From Phoebastria nigripes (Eukaryota > Chordata > Aves > Procellariiformes > Diomedeidae): a stretch of 64,000 bases of DNA. Below, one piece after another: positions 54,545 to 64,000 of the stretch (within the stretch, counting starts at the first letter, position 1; every line of letters begins with the position of its first letter). The position numbers were made by a program, and so were the translations under genes. The notes under the pieces were generated by a model that saw nothing but the letters and a program-made list of their open reading frames with translations, did no database searches and had not been told where the DNA came from. Where the stretch lies: NCBI GenBank assembly GCA_035582835.1, contig JAYKAV010002932.1, positions 956,252 through 1,020,251 of the forward strand. The letters run 5' to 3'.

Positions 54545-55295
54545 GCTGGCCAGGGGGCTGTGAAATGGCACGGGGGTCTGGGAAGGGGGCAGGCGCACCA
54601 GGGCTGTGCTGCCTGGCCTCAGGGGACTGGTGGGGTAGCGGCCACACCGCCCCGGCAGCTGCTCACCGCAGTGGGGTAACGCCACAGGCCATAAAGATGC
54701 TCCCTCCTCTGCTGCCTCTCCTGCATGGTCCCTGGGCTTGCGGGGGCACATGCAGGTCCTTGGGGACTCAGCGACCAGAGCCTGATACTTTTGGGCTGTG
54801 CCACGTCCCTGTGAGCTCCCTCTGACCAGCCAGACGTTCAGGTCTGTGGTGCAGCCCTGGATTTTCCAGTCCCATGGCTCCTGGTGGCCCTGGGACAGCC
54901 ACAGGCAGGCTCCCCTCCCCACCACCCAGGTCTCCACACAGCTTCACCTCTTCCATGGGCAGGTTCCTCCTTCTGAGGCCAGATCCCTTCTCTGTGTCTC
55001 CCCTGGGTGGGCTCCGTGCCATGCAGCCCCTGCCTCGCAGACCATCCCCACTCCCAGCAGGACTCCACACTGGCCTCGATGTGCTCAGGCCACCACAGTC
55101 AGCACACGAGGCCCACGACCCCAGCTTGCTCCAGATGCCACCAGCTCGGCTCAGTCCACCTCGGTGGGGCAGGACTGAGCCACGCAGCTCCGGCACAACC
55201 CTGCGCAGGGAAGCTCACAAGGGCCAGAACCAGCTCCAGCCCTCGCTCCCAGCCTCTGGGGAGGCTGTACAAGAGGCAGCATGGTGAAACCATTG
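54545..55295. other. Space between convergent C16orf96 and UBALD1
   Basis: It contains the C16orf96 3'UTR, for which no AATAAA was found on the plus strand, and nothing else recognised. Confidence 0.45.
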
Positions 55296-56642
55296 CTCCT
55301 ACAATGTTTATTTTAGCAACACAAATAAGAGATTGAAATTAATTATTGACTGGTGAGCGCAGGGATGCAGGGGCACGGCCTCATGGGCAGAGGGCTCAGC
55401 AGGGATGGCAACCTCCAAGGGACCTGGCCCCTGTCCTCCGGCGAAGAAGGGATAGGAGCCAGGTCACGGCAAGACACCCAGGACCTGTGGGTGTCACACA
55501 GGGAGCCTGAGGGCTCCCGGCAGCCCTGCCATCAGCCTGCCCCTGCTACTGGTGGGGTCTCACACCCACAGCTGATGTGGTGGGGCAGTGGGCAGAGCAG
55601 AGCTGGCTTCTGCTGAGGCTGAGCCCTGCCACGTACCTGGCCAAGGGCAGCTGGCCGTCACTGCACGGCTGGGACAGGGTGTTTGGAGCAGCACACATAC
55701 AGCGGAGAGGCAGCCAGCCCGAGCTCGGAGGCACAGCATGCTCAGAGCCACTCAGAGAGGGGATCCTGCAACACCTCAGGCCCAGGCCAGCCTTCCCTGC
55801 GTCCCACCGCTGCTGCAAACGAAGCAAAGACACTGGGTTCAAAGCAGAAGAGCGTGTATTGCAAGCGGCTGCGGCGCATCCGGAGAGACTTCCAGCCGCC
55901 GGGAGAAAAGAACAGAGGGGTTAAAAACGATCCCAAACTCGGGGGTTACACTGTGTCATGCAAACAGCCCTGGGGCAAACCCCATCCCAGGAGGGCGAGG
56001 GGAGGGTGTGCTGGCCCAGCCAGGCCATCCATGGCTCACCCCCTGCTCCCCATCGCTGGGGCTGGGCGAGGGGCCGGGCGTCCCCCAGCCCTGCTCACCA
56101 GTGAGCACAGCGCATGCGGGGTGAGGCTGTGGCTGAGCAGGAACAGTCCTTGCTCTCCCCTCCTTACAGAAAACAAGCCGCGTGGGGTGTCTGCCCCCCA
56201 CCCGGTTGAGTGGGGCTGGGGGGGAAACACTCAGGGACAACCCACTCTGCCTGGTGGGGTGGCCCAGGGGACCGTGAAGAAGGGATCTCCTCTGTAAATG
56301 TCACTCGCATGCAAACTCCAGTGTCCCAAGAGAGGAGGGGGTGCTCCCTCCCCGAGAGCCCGGCAGCGGCGGGGTCCCAGGCAGAGGCCAGCACCGGTCC
56401 CACGTCCCACGCAGCCTCGCGCTGTCTCTGGGGAGCTCCATTCAGCTCGAGGACAAGTAAAAACTACTTCAAACCAAACCCATGCAAGGCAGCTATTTGC
56501 TTGTGTGTCTCGGCAGCTGCCAGACGCCCTGGCAGCAGAGTTCCTCTCCTCTTTGGGGAGGGAGTGGGGGGGGGCGGGGAAAAAAAAAAAAAAAAATATT
56601 TATACGCAGGGGTCCCCGCCGCGTTTGCTCTCCGCCGCGGCC
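55296..56642 (-). other. UBALD1: UBALD1 3'UTR
   Basis: The region runs from the stop to the AATAAA signal. A 17-base A run at 56580-56597 (T run in the transcript) lies 50 bases after the stop, next to a G-rich run. Confidence 0.55.
55307..55312 (-). terminator. UBALD1: UBALD1 polyadenylation signal
   Basis: TTTATT on the plus strand reads AATAAA on the minus strand, about 1.33 kb after the UBALD1 stop. Confidence 0.55.
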
Positions 56643-58089
56643 TCATCTCTCTGCCTCCATGGTCACGTTGGCCTTCTGTTCTGCCGTGGCCTGCTGGGAG
56701 ACGGCGGCTGGCCAGCCTGCAGGCTGTGCCGGGGGGGCCGGAGTCCACATGCTCTGCTGCTGGCCAGGGGGCGAAGCCGCGGGCCAGGTGGGGTTGAAGG
56801 CCCCGTGCTGGGGCAGCGGTGGGGCCGGGGGTGGCGGGGAAGTCGCCATGGAGGCCACAGGGCTGCTGCTGTTGAAACTCTCGGAGGCCTTGAGGCGGGA
56901 GAACATGGTGAGGGCATCGGGGAAGTTGGGCGGCGTGGCCGGTGTGTTGGCAGGAGTGCACATCTGCGGGAAGGAGACACGGGGTCAGGTGTGTGTGGGG
57001 GGTCTCCACCTTCTGCCTCCCACCAGGGCCCAGCCCAAGACCCCTCTGCCCCCACCACTGCAGCACATGGAGCTNCTGGACCTGTGCTCTGCTGACAAGG
57101 CTGTCTGCAAGCAGCAGTTATTTAAGGCTCTGAAGACTAATGCTGCGGCGAGAGCTCCTGTCAGAGGGCCCAGACGGGACCCCGCTGNGCCCACTCCTGC
57201 GCCCGGCCAAGTCAGGGACCCCCTCTACTCCACGACCCGCTGGTGCCACCCCAGGCCTGCAGCTTTCTGGCTCGGCGGGCACAAGGCTTAGGCTCAGCTC
57301 CCACCCCACGGGAGACCGGGCATGCTCAGGCCCTGCCGGGCACTTGCTCTGCACACTTACTGCATGCTCCAAATCCCCAATTGTCCTGGAGAGTCAAATG
57401 AGGCCACGGCAGCCAGCAAATCCCTAAGACACATCTGCCCAGGCAGATTACGGGCTGCTGGGGCACGCGAGTTAAAGGGACCGAGTCTGGGGACAGCTGG
57501 GAGAGAGCGGAGGCAGGCAGCACCCATGCACATGCACGCCCTTGTGCGTTTACACACATCCAGACGAGCACGCTGTACTAGAGGCACACTCCAGCGGGCA
57601 GAGGACTCGCGCGTGCGGCTGGGCAGCGTGCACATATCTCTGCACGTGTTTACACAGCCTACAACGGTCTGGTGCTCCAGGCCCCCCCCAGGCTCTCTCT
57701 GCCGTGTTGGGGCTGGTCTGGACCATTTGCCATGCCCAAAGCATCCTCCATCNGACCATCCCTCTCTGAGGAGCAGCCCCAACCCCTTTGCAGGGTTCTG
57801 AGGGCACTCCCGGACCCGCTGTCCCACTGCGTAGGACAGGCTATACCACCCCCGGCTGCTCTCCAGGAAAACCTTCCTTGTCAGGCAGCTCTGGCAGCGC
57901 CCAGCCAGACCTCCCTGCCTGCACTCCTGAAGCTGTGAAACAGCGAGCTGGGCATCAGCAACAGCCCAAAGCGCCCGCCAGCTGGTGCTGTGCCCCAGGC
58001 GAGTGCTGGAGAGGTGGGAAAGCACTTACCATCTGATGGTGGTGGCTGTAGGGGATGTTTGTTTCTTGGAAAAAAGCACTGAGAGCAGT
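56643..58089 (-). CDS. UBALD1: UBA-like domain-containing protein 1, exons 2 and 3
   Basis: Two minus-strand coding exons: 58089-58030 (exactly 20 codons, phase 0) and 56963-56643 (106 codons plus TGA). The first gives TALSAFFQETNIPYSHHHQM, the end of the UBA-like helix bundle with its His run. The second gives MCTPANTPATPPNFPDALT, then MFSRLKASESF, a Pro/Ala/Ser-rich middle and the end MEAER, as in human UBALD1 and unlike UBALD2. Exon 1, with the start codon and most of the UBA-like fold (about 40 residues), is not found on either strand up to 64000, so the gene is cut by the window edge. The expected total is about 166 residues (human about 177). The His run is one shorter than in human. 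The role of the protein is not established. It lies tail to tail with C16orf96, as in human. Confidence 0.95.
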
Positions 58090-58093
58090 CTGC

Positions 58094-58116
58094 AAAAAAA
58101 AAAAAAAAAAAAAAAA
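58094..58116 (+). repeat. Poly-A tract of 23 bases (poly-T on the UBALD1 strand) at the exon 2 acceptor
   Basis: On the minus strand this is a pure T23 run ending TTGCAG, directly in front of UBALD1 exon 2, and so it serves as the polypyrimidine tract. Confidence 0.9.
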
Positions 58117-60399
58117 GGAAGATGATGTTACCACCAGCACACAAACTGGGCACCCACCTCATCCCTGCACACAACGGCAGGGCTTTGCAAGACCCCAAAG
58201 ATGATCCAAAACAGGCCCTGGGGGGCTGGACCGTGCCCGCAGCCCCCTTGCCCGCACAGGAAAGCGCTGCACACAGCTGCTCCCATGTTCCCAGGCAGGG
58301 ACCCGTGCCTGCTGTCTGCTTGCACCGAGGCAGGAAGGGATCACATGTATTTGGGTTCACCGTGCTCGTTGCTGAGAAGCGGCCACTGCTGGCATTTCAC
58401 AACTCGCAGCGATGCTCTGTAACCACTGCGTGCAGGGAGAGGAGAGAAACCAAATCCAAACCCAGCAGGGAAGCCCAGTGGGAACCGGTTAGATGTGTGT
58501 CCTTAACAGGGCAAGATCACGGTCACCATATTCACACCGGGAGATCCCCAGGGCTGGGGCTGCAACAGGTAGCCCACCCCATATACCAGAGCATCTCCAA
58601 TTCTGTCGCAGGAGGGGTACGGTTATGACTGGCATAATTTTGGTTGGCTTCCAGTTCAGACCAGTAATAATCTAGTACATGTCACATGCCACAGGCATGC
58701 GAGAGGACCAGGGGGGTTGCAGGGAGGGAACGCTGGGGGCCCAGGCTGGCCAGGCACCCAGCCCAGGTCTGGGAGGAGCGGAGGCAGCTTTGGGGGCGCA
58801 CAGGACTGGGCTGATGCAGGACCAGCGAAGGTGAAGCTGACTCCTGTTCTGTGCCAGGCTTTAGCTGAGTTAGGGCTAGAAAACAATGTTTTGATTCAGC
58901 TGCAGATCAGACTTGATAGAAATGTTAGAGAATTGGTTTGGATTCAGTTCTGGTTAGAGGAAAAGCCCCCCCATCAGCCCCCATTCAATCCCCTCCCCAG
59001 GGGCAGCCTGGCCTGCAGGTCTACAAGCTGGGGTGTGAGGCACGGGGCTGCAGCCAGGCGCTGCCACACCACCCGAGACTTTGCTCCCTTCCTGCAAGCC
59101 AGTGATTGGGGTTACCCAAGCTGCTAAAAAAACAAAACAAAACAAAAAACCTGGAAAAAGCAGAGGCAGGCTGTACCAAACCCTGCGCGACTGCAGCAGC
59201 CGCAGTCCTACCACCACACGCACTCCTCGTCCCGGTGCCCACAGCCACATGCTCCTGTGTCACACCCAGGGACGGGATGAACAAGTCAGCTCAGCTTACT
59301 GGTCTGATGGAAAACTATTCTGCCCCAAAACACCCGGACTGGCAGGCCCTGGAAAGGTGAAGGGGCTGCACTCGCAGTGCTGGGGAGCTGGAGAGCCAGC
59401 GCCGGCCGTTTGCAGTGGGGTTTATGGTTTCCTGGCTAAAAGGGGGTAAACTATCAGCAAGACCAGGCGGCAGCCAGGAGCGATATCTGCAAACAATAAC
59501 CCAGACCGGGGTGGGGGAAGCAATTGCTGCTGTAGAGTCCGGCAGCTCCTGGACCTCGGAGGGAGCATGCAATAGCTGGGCTGGCAAGGCTCTTCCCCAT
59601 GATAGCCGCACTTCTCTGTCTGTGTTTAATAACACAATACCCGAACCCTGCATCCAGCCAGGCTGTGACCTGAGAGCCCTCCGCACCCACAGGCATGACC
59701 CGCCGGATTTCAGTGATGGCCATAAAGCAGGAATAGGGGCTGCGGCCCTGGAGACCAGCTCTGAACAGGCTGGCACATGTCTATGAATCAAGGAAACAGC
59801 TGATGGAGACACGGACACTTCTGAGGCAGCGACACCCCCATCACCGCACTACCCTTCGTCCTGGGTGAGGTCCGATGTCAACACCCATGCACGCTATCGC
59901 TCAGACAGAAAGGATCATGATAAGAAAGGGGGGAAACAGTGAACGGGAAGCACAGGCAGAGGCGTGGGCACAGCCAGATACCATAAGCTGATTAAATCTG
60001 CTCTGTGCTCCTGTTCTCCAAGCAGCCTCGTATCTGGGACTGTGCCATTGGCAGACAGGGGCAGAGAAGGTCCCCCCTGAGCTGCCCACCGATCCCTGCT
60101 GGCGCTGGGATAAGAGCTGTGACCTGGGTGGAGGAAGCACTCCACCATTGCAGGCCCCTCTGCCTAAAACGCTGCGTCTCCTCCCCTCCATCTGCCCATT
60201 TCCAAGCGTGGCAGAAGCAACCCCTCTGCCCACAATGCCCGCTGCTTGTGTCCCTCCAGCTGCGGAGAATGGCTGCCACCTGCAGCAGCCCCAACCCAGG
60301 CGGGCGAGAGGCTCGCGCACCCACGTCCTCGGTGGCACGGGGTGCCAGGGACACGCATGTAACCAAAGCTGCTGATGCTGCCTGGTCTCCAGCCAGCGT

Positions 60400-60505
60400 C
60401 ACAAGTGCCGGGGGCAACCAATGCAACAGCAAAGCCAATTAAGGCTCCTCTGCTTGAGAAGGAGCCTGAGCCGCAGCTCAGCCCTGACCCTGGACCAAAG
60501 GCTCC
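60400..60505 (+). repeat. Copy 1 of a local 0.1 kb duplication
   Basis: It shares GGGGCAA, AAAGCCAATTAA, GAAGGAGCCTGA and CTCAGCCC in the same order and spacing with 61212-61300. Confidence 0.6.
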
Positions 60506-61211
60506 ATCACCTGTGTCACACCCAGGGTGTGAGTGGGAGCAGGGCAGCCCCGCACCCGCCGCCTGGCCATGCTCGGCAGGCAGCCAGGCCACCGCGTCCC
60601 CCCCAGGATACAAAAACAGGAGCTTCACAGGAGGTGGATCACACAGAGATCCTACCAGGGTGCGAAGAAGCGCCCGTGGTGACCAAGTCAGAGGGAGGAC
60701 AGCTGCAGGGGCCGGGTGGGGAGGTGAATGCAAGGAGACCTGGGTGCTGAGCAGAACAAACTCAGCCTGGAGGAGCGGGACACCCAGCCCCCTGCAGCCA
60801 CACAGACGGGACCCTGGGTGCTGTTTGATCCCCTGCCCATGGCTGCCCAAGCGGCACTTGCACCCACTCCCAGCTGCATGTGTGAGCTGCAGCCGCTGCC
60901 AGCGCAGGGGATCGGATGCCAGCACAGGGGATCCGGCAGCAGGGAGCCCTTGGTGCTAGAGCAGCCCTGGGGGCACCCTGCCCTTGAGCCACAAAGGAAA
61001 GGGAAAGAGGCTTGATAAAACAGAAATAAATCAGAAGAGGAAGTGGAAATCCAACCATGGACTCAGCGGGCAGAGCCAGGTACCTGCTCCTCCTCTTGTT
61101 CCCCACACACAACCACACTACACTGAACAGAGACACAACGCTTAGCACCAGGAAAAAGGAAGGAATGGGTGTTTTTTTTAAGGCTGATGTCTTCTTATCC
61201 TTCCCAAGCAG

Positions 61212-61300
61212 CCCCAGGGGCAATCAGGGCATAACAAAGCCAATTAATACTCTTCTACCTGGGAAGGAGCCTGACCCACCACTCAGCCCAGCCCGACATG
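61212..61300 (+). repeat. Copy 2 of a local 0.1 kb duplication
   Basis: Same block order as copy 1, about 0.8 kb downstream and in the same orientation; diverged by roughly a quarter by eye. Confidence 0.6.
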
Positions 61301-63649
61301 AGACTCTGCAAACTCTGAAATGTCTCCCTGGTAGCCTGCTGGGTTCCAACCATGGTGGAGGTACCTGCTGCCCTCCCTGGCTTCTCCCAGAGTGCNGGCA
61401 CCTGTGGCCCCGGAGGCCGAGTGCCAGCCCTCACCCGGAGACACTCCAAATCGCCTTCTTCAGCCTGTAAACCTCCCCCTCCAATCAGTCATGGCACTGC
61501 TCCAGCTGCTAGAGGGCTGGGTTGGCACGGCCATCCCTGCTGGCACCCACCGCAGCTGTCCCTGGAAGCACAGCAGAGCTCACGGCGCTGCGAGAGCTGC
61601 AAACTACGCCGGGCGTGCCACGAGAAAGCCTGCCTTGGGTCCCTATGAAACAGGAGTGGAGTCACAGCAAGTGGGAGAGGTGATCCACGTGCTACCCACG
61701 AACTGCCCCATTCCCCAGGGATGGAGGGGATGCAAAATAAACGGCTTCCTTGTTAAGCCCCTGAGTACGGTACAGGCTCTGATCAGCTCGCACCGCATCA
61801 AAGGCAGCTGTATCCCCAACAGTTTCCTGACCTCCCGCCCTGCTCGCTGTCCTGGATCACATTCCTTCCCCCTGGACAAACTCTGGGTCTGCCAGGGTCG
61901 GCAGGACACCATGCACAGCAAACCCTCTCTGCAGCCCCCACTAGCCACAACAGCCCCAGAGCAGCCCCAAAGCAGCCCCAGCCCAGGAAAACAGTCCTGA
62001 AACATCAGCATCCCACCAGCCCAAAGGTGTCCATGTTTCACAGCAGCCTCCCTCTCCCTCCTGCCCATGACCCAACACCCCAGGCTCCTGCTCCCTGTCT
62101 GGCTGCGACAAGCAGCGAGCGGGGCACGTGCCCACGTAGGAAAGGTCCTGGGCAGGGCAGACGGATGCCAGGAGCGCCCCGGCTAGGACAGAGGCACAGA
62201 GCTGGGAAAACCTAGCTCCTGCTGTCTTGTCGCTGGGCCATCTAGCTCGCCTCGACTGTTGGGAACACCTCTTCCCACAGTGGTCTTACAGGCAGGAGCA
62301 ACATCCTCAGGGTTGCTCTGACTCATACCGTGCCCCTGGAGTAGCACTCTGAATCCGAGAAGACTACGAGTGAAGGCAGCGTAAATTAGCACTGAACTTG
62401 CCTGAACTCCACTAATTTATACTCGCTGCAGATGCAGGCCAGCCAGCAAACGGGTACCGCACTAGAATAACAAAAGCCTCCGAGTATCACAGGCAAGAGG
62501 TGAGAGCACGCTGGAATCAGGAGATGACACCTCCCCAGCGCAGCTCCCCGAAGAAGGCATGCCCAGCGGCCATTTTGCAAAGGGAATTATCTGACCGTTG
62601 CACCAAAAGTGAGTGGGAACATGGTAACTGCTCATCGCAGCACGTTTGTTTACAGCTGAGCTTCCTCTGAGTCATGTGAGTGCCAAGCCGGCAGGAGACG
62701 GCTGTTTGTACTTGTGCAACTCGCCAAACGGTGGCAAAGTTCTGCAAAAAGCCTTTTCAAAGAAAAGTTAAACTTCTGTCATCCGTTCCCAGCTCTTTTG
62801 CGACACGCGCGGAGGTGGTGGAAGCGGATCCCGCCTGTCCCAGAGGGCCACCGTCAAACTGTATTAGTAAACAAAACCCAGAGCACGTTACACATGCAAC
62901 ACATCCACCGCCAACGGTGCTTCTGTCAGCAGACTGTGGTATTAAACAGACACGGCGGAGGGGAACACCGGCTCGGCTTTCCACCCGTCCCTGCACACCC
63001 ACCCACCCGCTCGCTCCTTGGCCACGCACGGCTTGGCTTTGAATGCCTCTTGGCCCCTGATTTAGCATCTGGAAATCCTGTGACTGCACGGCGATGAACT
63101 GCCTCCGTGCCCGATCCATCCGACAGCCGTCACGTTACAGAACAACCCCCGAATAACATCCAGGAGGCTTGCCAGCNGCGCTCGCACCCACCCGGGCTGC
63201 GCCGCGTGCTGAAGGAGAGGTGCCCTAGCCACAGGGATGAATACAAACTGAACCTCCTGCTCTCCAGACTGACTCAGACCTCCTCCTGCATCACAAAACA
63301 GACACTTCAATTAGAAAGGTGCCATTAGCATCAAATCCACCAGCTCCAGACTAGAGAGCTGCTGGGGCTGCAGAAGAAAAAGAAAAAAAAAAAAAATCCT
63401 ATTTAGAAAGAGCGTTGCTTGCTACAGCTGCCGCACTCCCCCCTTTGCTCCCTGCGCTTTAGCTCCGGGGATCTCTGGAGGAGCACAGCACCCAGAAAGG
63501 CTGCCGGGGGGCTCCCCACCCGCAATCCAGCCCCACGCGTGACGTTAACCCCTGTCGATGTCACAGAGTATCCTGCCCGCGAGCAAGAGGAAAAGGCGTC
63601 TGGAGCCAGAAAAGCTTTGACCTACAAAGTCTCCTCTCCCACGGCTGCC

Positions 63650-64000
63650 TGAGGACTCAAACTCTCCGAGGCAGGGACGTGGGAAAGGCCGGGCTGGGGT
63701 TTTCCAGCCCACGGCCACGCGGAAGGGTTGGGGCCGCGGGGGGGTGGCGGGGGGGAACGCAGCCCGGAGCCGGCCGGGGGGCGGGAGGAGGGCTCGGCGG
63801 TCCGGAGCGGGGCCCGGGTGGGCTGCGGGCCCTCGCTCTGCACCCACCCGCGCACCGTGGCTCCCCGTTTCCGCGCCCCCCCCGCATCCCGCGTGGGGCC
63901 CACGCTAGCTGAGCGCTCGGGGCGGGCAGGCAGCACGCCCCACGCGAGCACACCAGGGCCCTGCCCCGCCGCGCGCGCGCGGGCGCCCCACGCCCACCGC
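63650..64000. promoter_or_regulatory. CpG island at the right edge, possibly the UBALD1 promoter region
   Basis: CpG density rises sharply to the window end, finishing in a CGCGCGCGC run. It lies upstream of UBALD1 on the minus strand, so the UBALD1 first exon probably lies within or just beyond it. No start exon was found inside the window. Confidence 0.5.

Larger units (their letters stand above)
58117..63640 (-). other. UBALD1: UBALD1 intron 1 (part)
   Basis: No exon recognised. It contains an AAAAC-type stretch at about 59126-59150, a pair of similar 90-base segments at 60.4 and 61.2 kb, and an A-rich run at about 63371-63398. Confidence 0.55.

Noticed and set aside
63545..63953. Minus-strand frames at the right edge as UBALD1 exon 1
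   Set aside because: None contains the expected MDEL...INQFV start of the UBA-like fold.

Overview
The window is vertebrate nuclear DNA, almost certainly from a bird. It has spliced genes with GT-AG introns, CpG-island promoters, and an almost complete ORF2 of a bird-type CR1 retrotransposon that ends in the usual CTATGATTCT-like 3' terminus. The gene order HMOX2(+), CDIP1(-), C16orf96(+), UBALD1(-) is the same as on human 16p13.3. About one ambiguous base per 1-2 kb, plus an 89-base N gap in a GC-rich promoter, mark it as a draft assembly.

Layout. 1-189 is the last coding piece of a gene recognised as SLX4 (+), followed by its 3'UTR to about 1.46 kb. From 1.5 to 4.6 kb there is no gene, but it holds an inverted pair of decayed zinc-finger fragments. 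A CpG-island promoter at about 4.6-4.8 kb starts an 11-finger C2H2 gene (+). Its coding exons are 5114-5204 and 9380-10566, and old CR1 relics sit in its intron. HMOX2 (+) starts in a second CpG island at about 11.4-11.75 kb and is coded in five exons between 16874 and 21242. CDIP1 (-) is coded in four exons between 26030 and 23986. Its long 5' intron (about 26-48 kb) contains the CR1 at about 43.0-46.06 kb. The island at 48.1-48.8 kb probably fires both CDIP1 (-) and C16orf96 (+). C16orf96 runs from 48785 to 54544 in 13-14 small exons. It converges on UBALD1 (-), whose last two coding exons (58089-58030 and 56963-56643) are present while its first exon lies beyond the right edge.

Functions. 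This is not an operon-like system. It is a block of independent genes: Holliday-junction nuclease scaffold (SLX4), DNA-binding factor (ZNF), haem breakdown (HMOX2), p53-induced endolysosomal death factor (CDIP1), a coiled-coil protein of unknown role (C16orf96) and a small UBA-like protein (UBALD1).

The most notable points are SLX4 lying next to HMOX2 (far apart in human), the inverted zinc-finger relics, two in-frame NAGNAG splice acceptors, loss of one haem-regulatory Cys-Pro in HMOX2, and a minisatellite open in all three frames in C16orf96 intron 1. No convincing new multi-gene system was found.
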